A stretch of 64,000 bases of DNA from Tricholoma matsutake (lineage: Eukaryota; Basidiomycota; Agaricomycetes; Agaricales; Tricholomataceae), in NCBI GenBank assembly GCA_026075535.2, contig AP026538.1:1302001-1366000 (forward strand), written 5' to 3'. The position numbers and the translations under genes are program-made. Within the stretch, counting starts at the first letter, position 1; the number at the start of each line of letters is the position of its first letter. The notes beneath the pieces were generated by a model, which saw nothing but the letters and a program-made list of their open reading frames with translations, was not told the DNA's origin and did not search any database. This document shows positions 53,961 to 63,469 of the stretch, in pieces.

Positions 53961-54380
53961 ACCAGTAGAGTAGAACCTATAAGACAAAAGAAACAAGTTA
54001 GTCAGTTTATAAAAACAAAAAGCAAACAAAAAAAACTTACTTAGGGCCCAAACAACACAGATTGTGTTGTTTGGGCCTGTGTTGGCTCATTTGTGGGTGG
54101 TGGTGTTGTTACCAGTAGATTATAACCTATAAAACTAAAGAGATGAGTTAGTTAGTTTATAAAAACAAAAAGCACACAAAAAAAACTTATGTGGGGCCCA
54201 AACAACACAATCTGCATTGTTTGGGCCCGCATTGGCTCATTTGCAGGTGGTGGCATTGTTACCAGTAGATTATAACCTAGAAAGCTAAAGAAACAGGTTA
54301 GTTAGTTTATAAAAACAAAAAGCAAATGAAAAAAAAAACTTACATAGGGCCCATCCAGTTGGCTCGTTTGCAGGTGGTGG
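53961..54380. repeat. 150-bp tandem repeat with 15-bp-stem hairpin
   Basis: Units start ACCAGTAGAKTATAACCTA at 53961, 54111 and 54261 (period exactly 150) and share GTTTATAAAAACAAAAAGC. Units 1 and 2 carry a strong hairpin: GGCCCAAACAACACA-GAT-TGTGTTGTTTGGGCC (54045-54077), and GGGCCCAAACAA...TTGTTTGGGCCC (54194-54228). The third unit is truncated at that point. A distant copy of the hairpin is at 55074-55109. Confidence 0.8.
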
Positions 54381-54426
54381 TGATGGCAGATTGGGCATGG
54401 GAGCAGTGGCAGTGGGTGTCCACACA

Positions 54427-54496
54427 GTGGTGGTGGTGGTAGAGCAGAGAGGAGGGAGGCAGCATTGACAGTGGTGGTGGTGGTGGTGGTGGTGGT
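54427..54496. repeat. (GTG)n microsatellite
   Basis: Runs of GTG/GGT, longest near 54470-54496. On the minus strand they give His-rich frames that I do not consider coding. Confidence 0.8.
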
Positions 54497-54595
54497 GAGT
54501 GATGAGCTGGCACATTTGATGATGCGGCTATATGATTTGTCATACACAGCTGCACCATGGTACCTAATGCAAATAGATGATACCTTACACAAGGT

Positions 54596-54670
54596 ACTGT
54601 GGTGTAATGGTTATATTGTGTATTATAATTACATAAGCAACCTACAGGGATCTGGGTTCAATTCCTTTTC
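54596..54670 (+). repeat. tRNA-like (SINE-head-like) segment
   Basis: TGTGGTGTAATGGTTA (A-box-like) is followed about 45 nt later by TCTGGGTTCAATTCC (B-box-like). It is in the same nested element as the minus-strand tRNA-like segment at 52850-52930 and in mirrored position. It cannot be folded into a clear tRNA. Confidence 0.4.
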
Positions 54671-56813
54671 TTACACACTTTTTCAGCGGAATCTGACTGG
54701 ACCAGTCTGAGTGGAATCTGGTGTTTGAGTGGATTCCACTCAGAGTCCGGTCGCACTGGACTGGGACTGGACTGGCAACTTTGCAGGCAGTTGGCTGGTG
54801 ACCAGTCCCAGTGGACTCCAGTCAGACTCTGGTCAGTCCGGTCGGACTCCAGTTGGAGTCCACTAGGAAAGGTGGGGGAGTGTAAAGACCTCCCTATGAG
54901 CAGTGGCTCATAGGTGGGGTGGTGGTAGTGATGTGGTACCCATTGTCACCCTGTGAGCAGAGGCTCATAGTGGCAGCTTGGGGCATGGGTGGGCAATGTC
55001 AGTATGAAAAGATGGAAACTAAAAAACAGAACAGTTAGTAAAAGAAGAAGAAAATAATGAAAGACTTACTCTGGGGCCCAAACAATGACTAGCGTTGTTT
55101 GGGACCCCTGCCTTGCATTCATTCATAGGCAACCTGGGGTGGCAGTGGTGTGAGTGGTGTTAGTGGTGAGTGTGGATGGGTGTGGTGAGAGAGGATTGGT
55201 AGCGTGGGAGTGGTATCTGTTGTTGTGGGAGTTGTCTCACAAATGGTGCCACTTTATTTTTTTGAAGCACAAACAACACCACATGGTCTGTGCATGGCCA
55301 CAAGGTATATAAGCACCCACTTAATGACTACTTTTCCTCTGGGCTTGTCCCACCGCACGTAAATATAGTATAAATAGTAGTAATTAGTAGTTTCATTAGT
55401 TATTTTTATTACTATCTATATAAGTATAGGTACATATATAGTATACTATATATACTGTACAAGACTGGTTGCAACTGATTGCAACTGGTTTTGTAATGGT
55501 TTTCAAATATTTTTGAAAGTAAGGCAACCAGCAACCCAACTGACCTCGAAAGAGGGCAACCACAACTGATGGTCCGGTTGCATTCAGTTAGGTTCAGTTG
55601 GGTTGCAGTCGTTGTTTCAGTCCATCCAACTGGACCTTTAAACACTATTGATGCTTGTGTTGCTGAACATGATTCTTCCACAGCTCCTGATGGCTCCAGC
55701 AGGCTTTGGTTCCAGCTACCTTCAGATTAGTGCAATCAACATCCAGACAACCCCCAGGATTGATGAAACGGATGCACAGACCACTGCTGACTTCGAACAT
55801 AGGTGTTCCATCCTGCAAACAGAGCTACCTGACAATGAACACCTCAGTGCAATGGAAAACGCAAAGACGACGTTGCTTGCCGACTCCAGTACCCAGATGA
55901 CCCCCAATGTCAATGAAACTGCCACCCAAACTCAAGACACCCCTCAGCACACGTCCCTAGCCCCCATCCTGCACCATGACCCTCCCCCCAATGCCGGCAC
56001 ATCACAACCATGCATGACACCGAAAATCCCTAATGACCCCTTTTTTTTTTTTTTTGTGTTATTTTTCGGACCTCTCAGGGCGCACCCTATAATGGTCATT
56101 ACATCTTAGAGTATCTATGTAAGGCCCCTTTGCCTTGACCTCTCCCCAGTCCTTGCCCCTCAGATGGCATGCCCTGGGCAATCATTCCCCCTGAGGTCCG
56201 GTTTTTTAGGCTGTTTAGGACTGTGGGACCCTTTGTCGACCTCTTCTTCAGTTTGCTTGGTGTCCTTGCTGGTTGGGGTTTGCGTGTCTGTTAGTTGCCT
56301 GGCCATTTTATGGCAGGCATGAGTCGGACAGTGTGGGTGTGGAGTTTTGTCTGGTTCTGGTGCCTCTAGTTGAGTGCTTTGGAATTTCCATAGTCCTCTG
56401 TGTTCCAGGCAGAATTTTTATTTTATTTTGTTGGTTTGGGGATATGTTTGGCATCTGGGGTTGCTAGCTCTTGAGTTTGAGTTGAGGTCATCCCTATAAA
56501 GTGTTGTGCAAGTATATGATCCTCATGATATGTGGTGTTCACCTTTGGTAGGAAGCAGACACCCTGTTTTGTTCACATAACTGATTAGCACTTTTACCCC
56601 TTTTTTGGTGCACAGTAGCACTGGGAGGTCCCTGGAGTCCCTTCTCATTTGGCAATCTAGCTCATGCTGTTCCTTATTGAAGGCCTCACATTCGAAGAGG
56701 AAGTGTATTATGGTCTCTTTAGCTGGTGGGCCTTGCCCTTGGCATGCCGTGCAGTCGCTCGATTCGATTTTCTTGATGCGGTGCAGGTAGAAATTTAGCG
56801 GTATGTGTCCTGT

Positions 56814-59800
56814 TCATATCTGTGTCAGTAGACTGGCCTGTTGTCTCTTAATATTTGACTGTATTTTAGTGTAGAGGTTGTATGAGAACTTTGGGTCTAG
56901 TCGACTCAGCTTTGGTTGACATGGGGACGCTAGCCACATTTCTTTTCCTCTTTCTTTCAGTTCGTGGTGATATTTCTGCTTTACTGCTGCTACGCTTCTT
57001 GGCAGCTTCCCTCGTAAGATGGGTGGGAGCATGTGCTGGGGGCTAGAGTTGCCTTGGGCTGCTCTTTTCACTTCTTTGTCCACTTTTTTGTTGCCTTGCA
57101 CCCCCCTATGCCCTGATATCTAGACCAAATGGAAGCACTTTGTATTGGGGTTTATGTTGGTTGCGTTGACACCTTCTGCGATAGTCAGTAGGTTCTCAAT
57201 AAGATATTGGGCAGTGGTAGGTTTGCACGTCTTGATCCTTTTGATGAGTGCTTGGCTATCTGTTAGTATGGATATTGGAAGTCATCCTGCTATGTGCTCT
57301 GATCTGATCATCCAGATACCTAGGAGCGCCCCTACTACCTCTGCTTCAAAGGATGTGTACTCGTTTGCACTTCCTAGATGATATCTCAGTACCTTGGACA
57401 GTGTGTGCCTTCCCCTTCTATACATTACTGCTGCCACTCCTATACGGCCATCCATACCCGATCCATATGTGAATACTTTGATTTCTGGTGTGCTGTCAGC
57501 TTTGTTTTGTATGGAGGTGTCTTGATCCTCAGCTATCTCTGTGGTGAAAGTTGCGTGAGTATATGTGAGAGGGTGGGGATTGGGTGTTATGTTCTCTATT
57601 CTGTCTGGGTGTATCTCTGGAAAGTGGTCCATCAGCTTGTGTAGAGGCATGCGATGTTTCCTTGCATGGATAGTGTGATATTTGCATATTATGTGGTGTA
57701 GCAGGTGTGTCTCTGGTAGTGTGCATATTCGCACTATAGATCTGTGACATGCCTTTAGCATGGTTAGCTCTAGTGGGAGAATGCCTGCATGTAGATCCAG
57801 TATGTCATTTGGGGTGGTGCAAAGTGCCCCATTTATTGCCAGGGTGGCTATTTGCTGTACTTTGGTTAGCTGTTGTAGTACCCTTGTTGATCCTGTCCTT
57901 CACTTTGCTCCTGGAATTTTCCGTGGAGGGTTGTACCATATCTCAGCCCCATATGTCATCTTTGGTATGGCCACTGACATGTAAAGCTGGTGCATTAGTT
58001 TTGGTGAGAGTCCTACCTCTGTCCTCATGAGGCATCGGCATTGCATTACCCACTTGGTGGCATTGTCTATGGCCCTATCTTTGTGTTTCCTCCATGTTAG
58101 CTTGTCATCAATGACTATGCCAAGGTACTTGTAACTGTCGACCATCTTGACTTCCCTACCCTGTAGCGTTAGCTTCGGTTTGTGTAGTGGGTGTGTACCT
58201 CCATTCGGTGACTTGGTCTTCCTATGGCCTAAATGCATTACCGCTAGTTTGCTGATTTCGAACCTAGAGTTGTGGTCTGCTGACCACTTGAGCACTCTGT
58301 CTTCCTTTTCCGTGTGTTCCTGAATGCTCTGGGTGGTTTCTTCAAAAGTTTTACCAACCACCATTACCATCGCATCATTGACATACCCTAGTGCATGTAG
58401 AGTGTCACTTAACTCCAGCAGATCTGCATTATAGAAGTTGAAGGCCGGTAGAGATGCCGGATCTCCTTGTCCTACTCCATTGTCGATAGGGATCTGTTCT
58501 GAGATGTAGTCATCAAATTTCAGTCACGTTGTCTGGCCCCTCAGCAGTCGCGCTATGAATTTTACTATTGTTTTGGGTACTCGTCTCTTCTTCATGTTGT
58601 GTAGGAGTCATTCCGTCACCGCGTTGGGGAATGCCTCTTTGATGTCTAGGAATAGAATTGATACTACTTTTCCTTTCCTCCACGCCTTCTTGACTTGGTG
58701 AATTAGCAAATGTACTGCATCAGTTGTGCTTCTGCAGGGTCTCCCTCCGAAGTGTGTGTCTGGCAGTAGTTGGTGTTGCTCTGTTACTGATATCAGGTTT
58801 TCTGAGATCACCAATGTGAATACCTTGGCCATGGTGCACAGTAGAGCGATGGGGCAATACGCTTTGGGTACTTCATAGTTTGGTTTTCCTGGTTTCCTTA
58901 GTATGCATGTCATGGATTCCTGCCATCCCTGGTAGTAGACTCCGTGGCTCAGTATCGCTCTGTATATTGGTAATAGGTATGGAACTATAAGGTTGGCTGA
59001 TTTCTGTAGAACAATGTTTGGAATGTTGTCTGGTCCTGGTGCTTTGTATGGGGATAGCTTTGCTATGCGCATGTAGATTTGTTCCTCCGTGATTGTTGGT
59101 GGTAATGGGATTGGGTCTGGATAGTGGTATTCCTGTGGTACTGTTGTTCCCATTGGATTTGGTGGGAAGAAAGCCTCTGTGAGGGCCTTTGCTTTGCCCT
59201 CATTTGTATTTACCTCCCTTAGTAGTCCATTGCCTCTCTTTACCTTTAGTGAGGGTATTCTTGACTGTCCTCCATCGCCTATTGGGTTAGAGATGAATTT
59301 GTTTGCCATCCATATGTCTGAGCTGTCCATGTTTTCCAGGTAGTCATTCCAGTGGTCCATCTTGGCTTTGATGATGTCCTCTGCATATCTTTGGTGGGCC
59401 TGTCGAAGGTCTTGGTGGCTCGGGTGTTCATTTACTGCTCAGTTTCTATATGATTCAGCACGTAACCTATTGACTGCCTTGTTTGTTTTCCTTAGTTCTT
59501 TTGTCCACCACCTCTTCAATAGGGGGCATGGGAAGTTTATGGGGACTTTGTTTTCAATTGTATTCTGTATTGCTGCCATGAGCTGTTCTATTTCCCTGCT
59601 CAAATCTTTGTCAGTTCTGATCTCAGATGGAATTGGGATTGCTGCCAGCTCGTTTCCCAAGTGAGCATTGAATTCCCCCCATTCAGTTTCCCTGAAGTTT
59701 AGGGATAGTTTTGTCAGTGCCTTTTCCTGTGTTAGTTCCAGTATTGTTGCTATCGGGTAGTGGTTGGTTTTGCCTGGTTGCCTGGCTGGCATGGTGTCGC

Positions 59801-60551
59801 ATTTCACCACATGGTTCACTAAACTGCTATTGGAGAACACATTGTTGGGCCTTGAGTGTCATTTCAAAACCATGTGCTTGAGTGTCGGTATGCCCTTTGG
59901 TAGTGCCATGTGCATGTCGTATTCTGCTACTAGGTCTATCAGTTCTCCTGCATCTTCTAGGGCTTTGGAAGTGAAAAGGTGTGTGTCTTTGTCCCTATCC
60001 CACATTGGGTGATGTTGATTGAAGTCCCCTCCCCACAGTACGTGAGTGTCCTGAGGCTCTTGGTGGCTATTCCAGCTGTTGCGCATGTATCTCTTTAGTG
60101 CTGCCAGTGAGTGTGAGTTCTCACATGCATTGTATATACTGTATACTTGTAGCCTGCCATATGCGCCTGTTAGTTCGATTGCTACTATGTCATTCATGTT
60201 TGGTATGTCTAGTATTTTCCAGTCATTTGTGGATAGCGCCAAATTTACCCAGATCGTGGATCGCACTGGTGTGCCCAGAGTTCCTCTCGAGGTGGGGGTT
60301 ACTGCTGTGAAACAGTTTGGTGTTCTGATGCTGCTGAAAAAGGTGATGTATGGTTCCTGTATTAGTATGATGTCCCAGTGTGCTGCTAGTGAGTCGTTTA
60401 TGAGCTCCAGGTGTGCGGTGAGTGATTTATTCAGGTTTATTTGTAGGACTTTTAGCTTTTGTTCTTCGTTTGTCTCACTATTCATAGTTTGCTTCAGGTT
60501 CTTGCCTGTCCCAGCTTTGGCACTCGAGTCCCCATTTGTTTGGAGCTGCAT
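56814..60551 (-). pseudogene. LINE ORF2: endonuclease, reverse transcriptase, RNase H
   Basis: Endonuclease (60551-59439): VLQINLNKS (Asn), ILIQEPYI (Glu) and VLWGGDFNQHHPMWD (Asp/Asn/His), the APE-type order for nicking target DNA. RT (59360-57900): APGPDNIPNIVLQ, YCPIALLCTMAKV, LLPDTHFGGRPCRSTTDAV, ILFLDIKEAFPNAV (motif A Asp), then near 58385 GYVNDAMVMV where YVDD is expected, then YKYLGIVIDDKLTW. RNase H (57761-57282): VFTYGSGMDGRIGVAAV and EYTSFEAEVVGALLG. The C-terminal tail (57101-56814) has LLRGK/LPRSVAAVKQKY. Frame changes occur near 58600, 57900 and 57280. It would carry out target-primed reverse transcription. Confidence 0.85.
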
Positions 60552-62628
60552 GTCTAGGTTGGAAGTTTAGTTGGGTTTGCCGTGTTAGTCCTCTCCTATT
60601 TGGTTGCACAAAATCTGTCAGTCCTGTGGTGTTTACTGGCCTTTGGTTACTTGGAGGGGCTGCTTCCCATGTCCAGGTCTCCATAGAAGGGTAAAATGGT
60701 AGCAGGTTCTCTGGGTTTCTTTTGTCATGCTTGTTGCATTTCCTGAGGAATGTGGGGCACATCCTATTGTTACTTGCATGTCCACATTTTCTGCATGGGG
60801 TACATAATAGTGTCGCCGCACTGCAGTCACTGGTCCTGTGGTCTTCTCCACACCTAGCGCAGATGTCTCTACTGATAATGCACTCGTGCGCTATGTGGTT
60901 ATAGCCCTGGCACTTTAGGCATCTGATCAGTTCTCTTTTGCATTTGGTTACTGATACCTTTTTGTTGCAAATAACTAGCCCACCAAGTATGGCTTTATTT
61001 GTGCTATCTGGGTCCATGAATGTAATGATCATATGTCCTACCATTTGGTTTGGGTTCTGCCATCCAGGGGCCTTTGCCCACCTGCATTTACTGATTGCAT
61101 CCTTGGATTGGCCATTGGACTCCGTTACCTCCTCTATATGTGATTTCTCTGTTACATCAAAAGTTAGTGGGACAAAAAACACCATGATGTTGAAGTTGCG
61201 AGCTTCTGGTAGTATCAAGGTGCCCAGTTCACATTCCATGTGCAGTATGTTTGCCTCACTGCGGAGCCATGCCATGGATTTGTCGTCTCCAGCCTCTATG
61301 AGTAGCCCTCCATTCTTGAGCCATATTGCTGAACAGAGCTTGCACTCTTTGTTTGTCATTTTTGCAGCTTTGGTCAGTTTTTCATTCAGCTGTTTTAGTA
61401 GCTGCAGTGCTGGCAGTGTTTTTAGTTCTGGGATGACCACTGAGAGGGTCCACAGGAATTGCCTTGCCCTTATACCTTCCTTTGCTCTGACCCTTGGATC
61501 CACTCGGACTGGTGGTCTGTGTAAGGGGACTAGAGGGTGTCCCACATGTTTCTCCTATTTTTTACGTTTGTCCTATATTTTTTCTTGCCTCGTTTCCTTC
61601 TATTCTTCATTTTCTATGATTTTTCCCTTATTTTATTACTAATTTCCCTTTCTATCACATTTGTGCATGTTGACAGTTTTATATTTAGAGATGGAGTACC
61701 CTTCCAACATCTACCCCTTGGTATTACGTCATGCGGCAGCCTTGATCAGCCTATCTCTGCCTTTTTCTATTTTTAGTTATTATTTGATTTTTGCAGTTTT
61801 CACATATACTGGGCACTGGCAAAGGGATCTTTAGAGTTTTCTCTTTGGATTTCCCTTTGCTAGGTGCGCCCCCAATCCCTGTATTATGTAGCATAATTTT
61901 AAGTTCAGATTTCCCTTTGCTAGAGGCTTAGGTTGCCCTTATAGTCTGGCTGTACCCTGGTCCAGGGCATCCCTGTAGGGTGTGGCTGGTGTCTTCTCCT
62001 TTTCTGTGATACTTATCATTTTTTCGGTTGCTTTGCCTAGTTCTTCAGTTGTTTCTTTTGCTTGTGTTATTGCCTCTCTTGTGGATTTGAGTAGACTGAC
62101 TGTGATTTCTTCCACTTTCTCTATAAACATGTTCTGTAGTGTGTCGACGAGTGGGATTAGTTCTTTCGACACCATGGTAGTAACTTCCCTCATCATTTTT
62201 GTCAATTCTAGTTCTTGTAGTAGAAAGGCCACTGCCCATATTCCGTTTAGAGTTTGTAGAGGCATATTTGGTAGGGCTCCAACTTGGAACAGCATCTCGG
62301 CCAGTGATGTCATTGATGGGGTTGAACCTGATGGAGTCATTAGGCCTTTTGCCGCTAACCAGGAGAGTCCCACTTCAGCATCTGTTATGTCTCCCAAGTT
62401 GGCTCCACTTTGGGGTATTGGTCCTGTCCATCTGGTGCTCCTACTTTTCTCCGCCTGTGAGGGGGCTGGTTGCTTCTTTTTGGTGGATAGTTCTGGTGTC
62501 GTCGCCATGGGGTTTGCCCTTTTTTGAATTGAGTTGGTGTTCTCTGATAGTGTCATCATTTGCTGAAGTCCTGGTGTAGTTGCCGGTGTCTGAGTGTCCA
62601 GCATTTCGGTTGCCGGGCACTGGGGCAT
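60478..62628 (-). pseudogene. LINE ORF1 with zinc knuckles
   Basis: RNA-binding ORF1. The first part (62628-61939) has MPQCPATEMLDTQTPATTPG, GLSWLAAKGLMTPSG, and a long amphipathic helix (ELTKMMREVTTMVSKELIP...AITQAKETTEELGKATEKM) ending TPYRDALDQG. The second part (61545-60478) starts VDPRVRAKEGIRARQFLW and holds ECKLCSAIWLKNGG, MRWAK-like KCRWAKAPGW, LVICNKKVSVTKCKREL and three CCHC-type knuckles (CLKCQGYNHIAHEC, CARCGEDHRTSDC, CRKCGHASNNRMC). Between the parts lies about 390 bp of T-rich DNA with stops. Family members as I know them run directly from YRDAL to REGIRARQFL, so this is an insertion or an intron. Confidence 0.75.
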
Positions 62629-63469
62629 CGTTTGCTTTTCTTTTGCTTCAGTTGTGTATTTGCGCTATTCTTAATGACCCCTTAGAGTGAAGACCAGCAC
62701 TGTCTAGGTGACGGCACACACTCTCTGGACGACCCACAGCCTCCCAGCATCATTCCCTAGTCCCCAAATCGAACCCAGGTGGAGTCAAACCCCCCATAAC
62801 TGCGCAAAATGCAGTACCAACAGCTCATACTGATGCCAGCACACAGGCAGTCCCTAGCACAGCTGAGACAGCACCCCAAGTGTGCAATAATGTTGAGCGG
62901 ACACCCATCACTCCCAAATGACCCCTCAAGACAGTGAACCACCAATGTTGATGGAAAAGGGCTATTTGACTGAGGTATCCATGGGCGAAAAGGAAGGGTT
63001 TGAAGTAGGGGTGAATGTAGGGTTTCAACTAGGGGAAGAACATGGAATGATGGTAGAAAGGATTGCCTGGAATGAGTACCATGGGCCTGACCTCTGGATA
63101 GCTACATGTAAAGATCAAAATGACAAGGCAACACAAACAGAACTGGAGCCACAACCCAAGCACCACAAGAAGGACCAACCAGTGTCAAAGGTGGATGGAT
63201 TGTCCATGATTTCCCCACAGCCTGAACCAATATTCGATCCACCCCAGTACTCATGCTCTGCCCTTCTGCATGACCAGGCATTTGAAACCCCAGAATGATA
63301 GCCTGCACCCCCCCCACTACCCATACCCGAACCTACCCCATGCTTTGATTAGGCAGAGGACACTGAGACACTACTGATAGTCATGAAAGCATCCCCACCA
63401 CCACCACAAGACTTATCAGCACTACGTTACCTAACCCCTCATCTGTTTGCCACACTGCAATGACACACT

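Larger units (their letters stand above)
52572..54887. mobile_element. Nested inverted-repeat element with subterminal arrays
   Basis: The left end CTTTACAGTCCCCCACCTGT and the right end, read inverted, CTTTACACTCCCCCACCTTT are followed on both sides by CCTAGTGGACTC and arrays of GGAGTCCAACT / AGTCCAGTCAGACT words (52600-52745 and 54680-54870). Such subterminal repeats are typical of CACTA/EnSpm-type and some hAT-type elements. It lies wholly inside the hAT-like element. Outside both ends stands GACCTCCC(CC)TATGAGCAGT, an unusually long flanking similarity. No transposase found. Confidence 0.6.
53350..54970. repeat. Dispersed TATGAGC-AGNN-GCTCATA hairpins
   Basis: A short hairpin, stem CCTATGAGC/GCTCATAGG with loop AGNN, recurs at 53350-53371, 53424-53442, 53766-53782, 53896-53917, 54893-54914 and 54951-54970. 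More copies lie at 52045-52064 and, as half a hairpin, 52559-52570; diverged ones near 43872 and 44249. Flanks are usually CCACC on the left and GGGGTGG on the right. Stem differences are mostly G.T wobble or compensated. Confidence 0.65.
51815..55647. mobile_element. hAT-like non-autonomous element, 3.8 kb
   Basis: Terminal inverted repeats TAGTGTTTTAAGGTCCAGTT (from 51815) and the complement of AACTGGACCTTTAAACACTA (to 55647) are flanked by perfect 8-bp direct repeats TTGATGCT (51807-51814 and 55648-55655), the length made by hAT-superfamily insertion. Both ends are rich in CAACTGG/CCAGTTG words. No transposase was found inside; it holds another inverted-repeat element, satellites and hairpins. 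Removing the element and one TTGATGCT leaves an open frame across the site. Confidence 0.8.
56042..62671 (-). mobile_element. Tad1-like LINE, near full length
   Basis: A non-LTR retrotransposon on the minus strand: two-part ORF1 with zinc knuckles, ORF2 with endonuclease, reverse transcriptase and RNase H, then a 3' A-tail (T-run at 56041-56055). Perfect 11-bp target duplications TAATGACCCCT flank it (56031-56041 and 62672-62682). The combination of APE-type endonuclease, RT and RNase H with a CCHC ORF1 fits Tad1-type LINEs of fungi. Stops and frame changes in ORF2 and a changed RT active site make it inactive. Confidence 0.9.
51640..63463 (+). pseudogene. Gly-repeat gene paralog interrupted by two transposons
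   Basis: Three host segments on the plus strand. (1) 51640-51814 reads ATKAGYLAAGKFCMDQAMFDA up to the hAT-like element. (2) 55656-56041 continues CVAEHDSSTAPDGSS, then Thr-rich INIQTTPRIDETDAQTTADF up to the LINE. (3) 62684-63463 has KEGFEVGVNVGFQLGEEHGM (Gly repeat), ATQTELEPQPKHH, and near 63345 FD-stop-AEDTE followed by PPPPQDLSALR. These last motifs correspond to FNWVEDTA and QPRDLSCLK in the minus-strand paralog, a TAG replacing the Trp codon. The gene is dead as it stands. The order of the conserved parts supports the three segments belonging together. Confidence 0.5.

Noticed and set aside
54285..54592. His-rich minus-strand frames that look like a metal-binding protein
   Set aside because: They are translations of a (GTG)n microsatellite, open in several frames.
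59764..60570. Long plus-strand frames opposite ORF2
   Set aside because: Shadows of the APE-type endonuclease frame.
60938..61642. Long plus-strand frame (about 234 codons)
   Set aside because: Antisense shadow of the LINE ORF1 zinc-knuckle region, which has clear family motifs on the minus strand.
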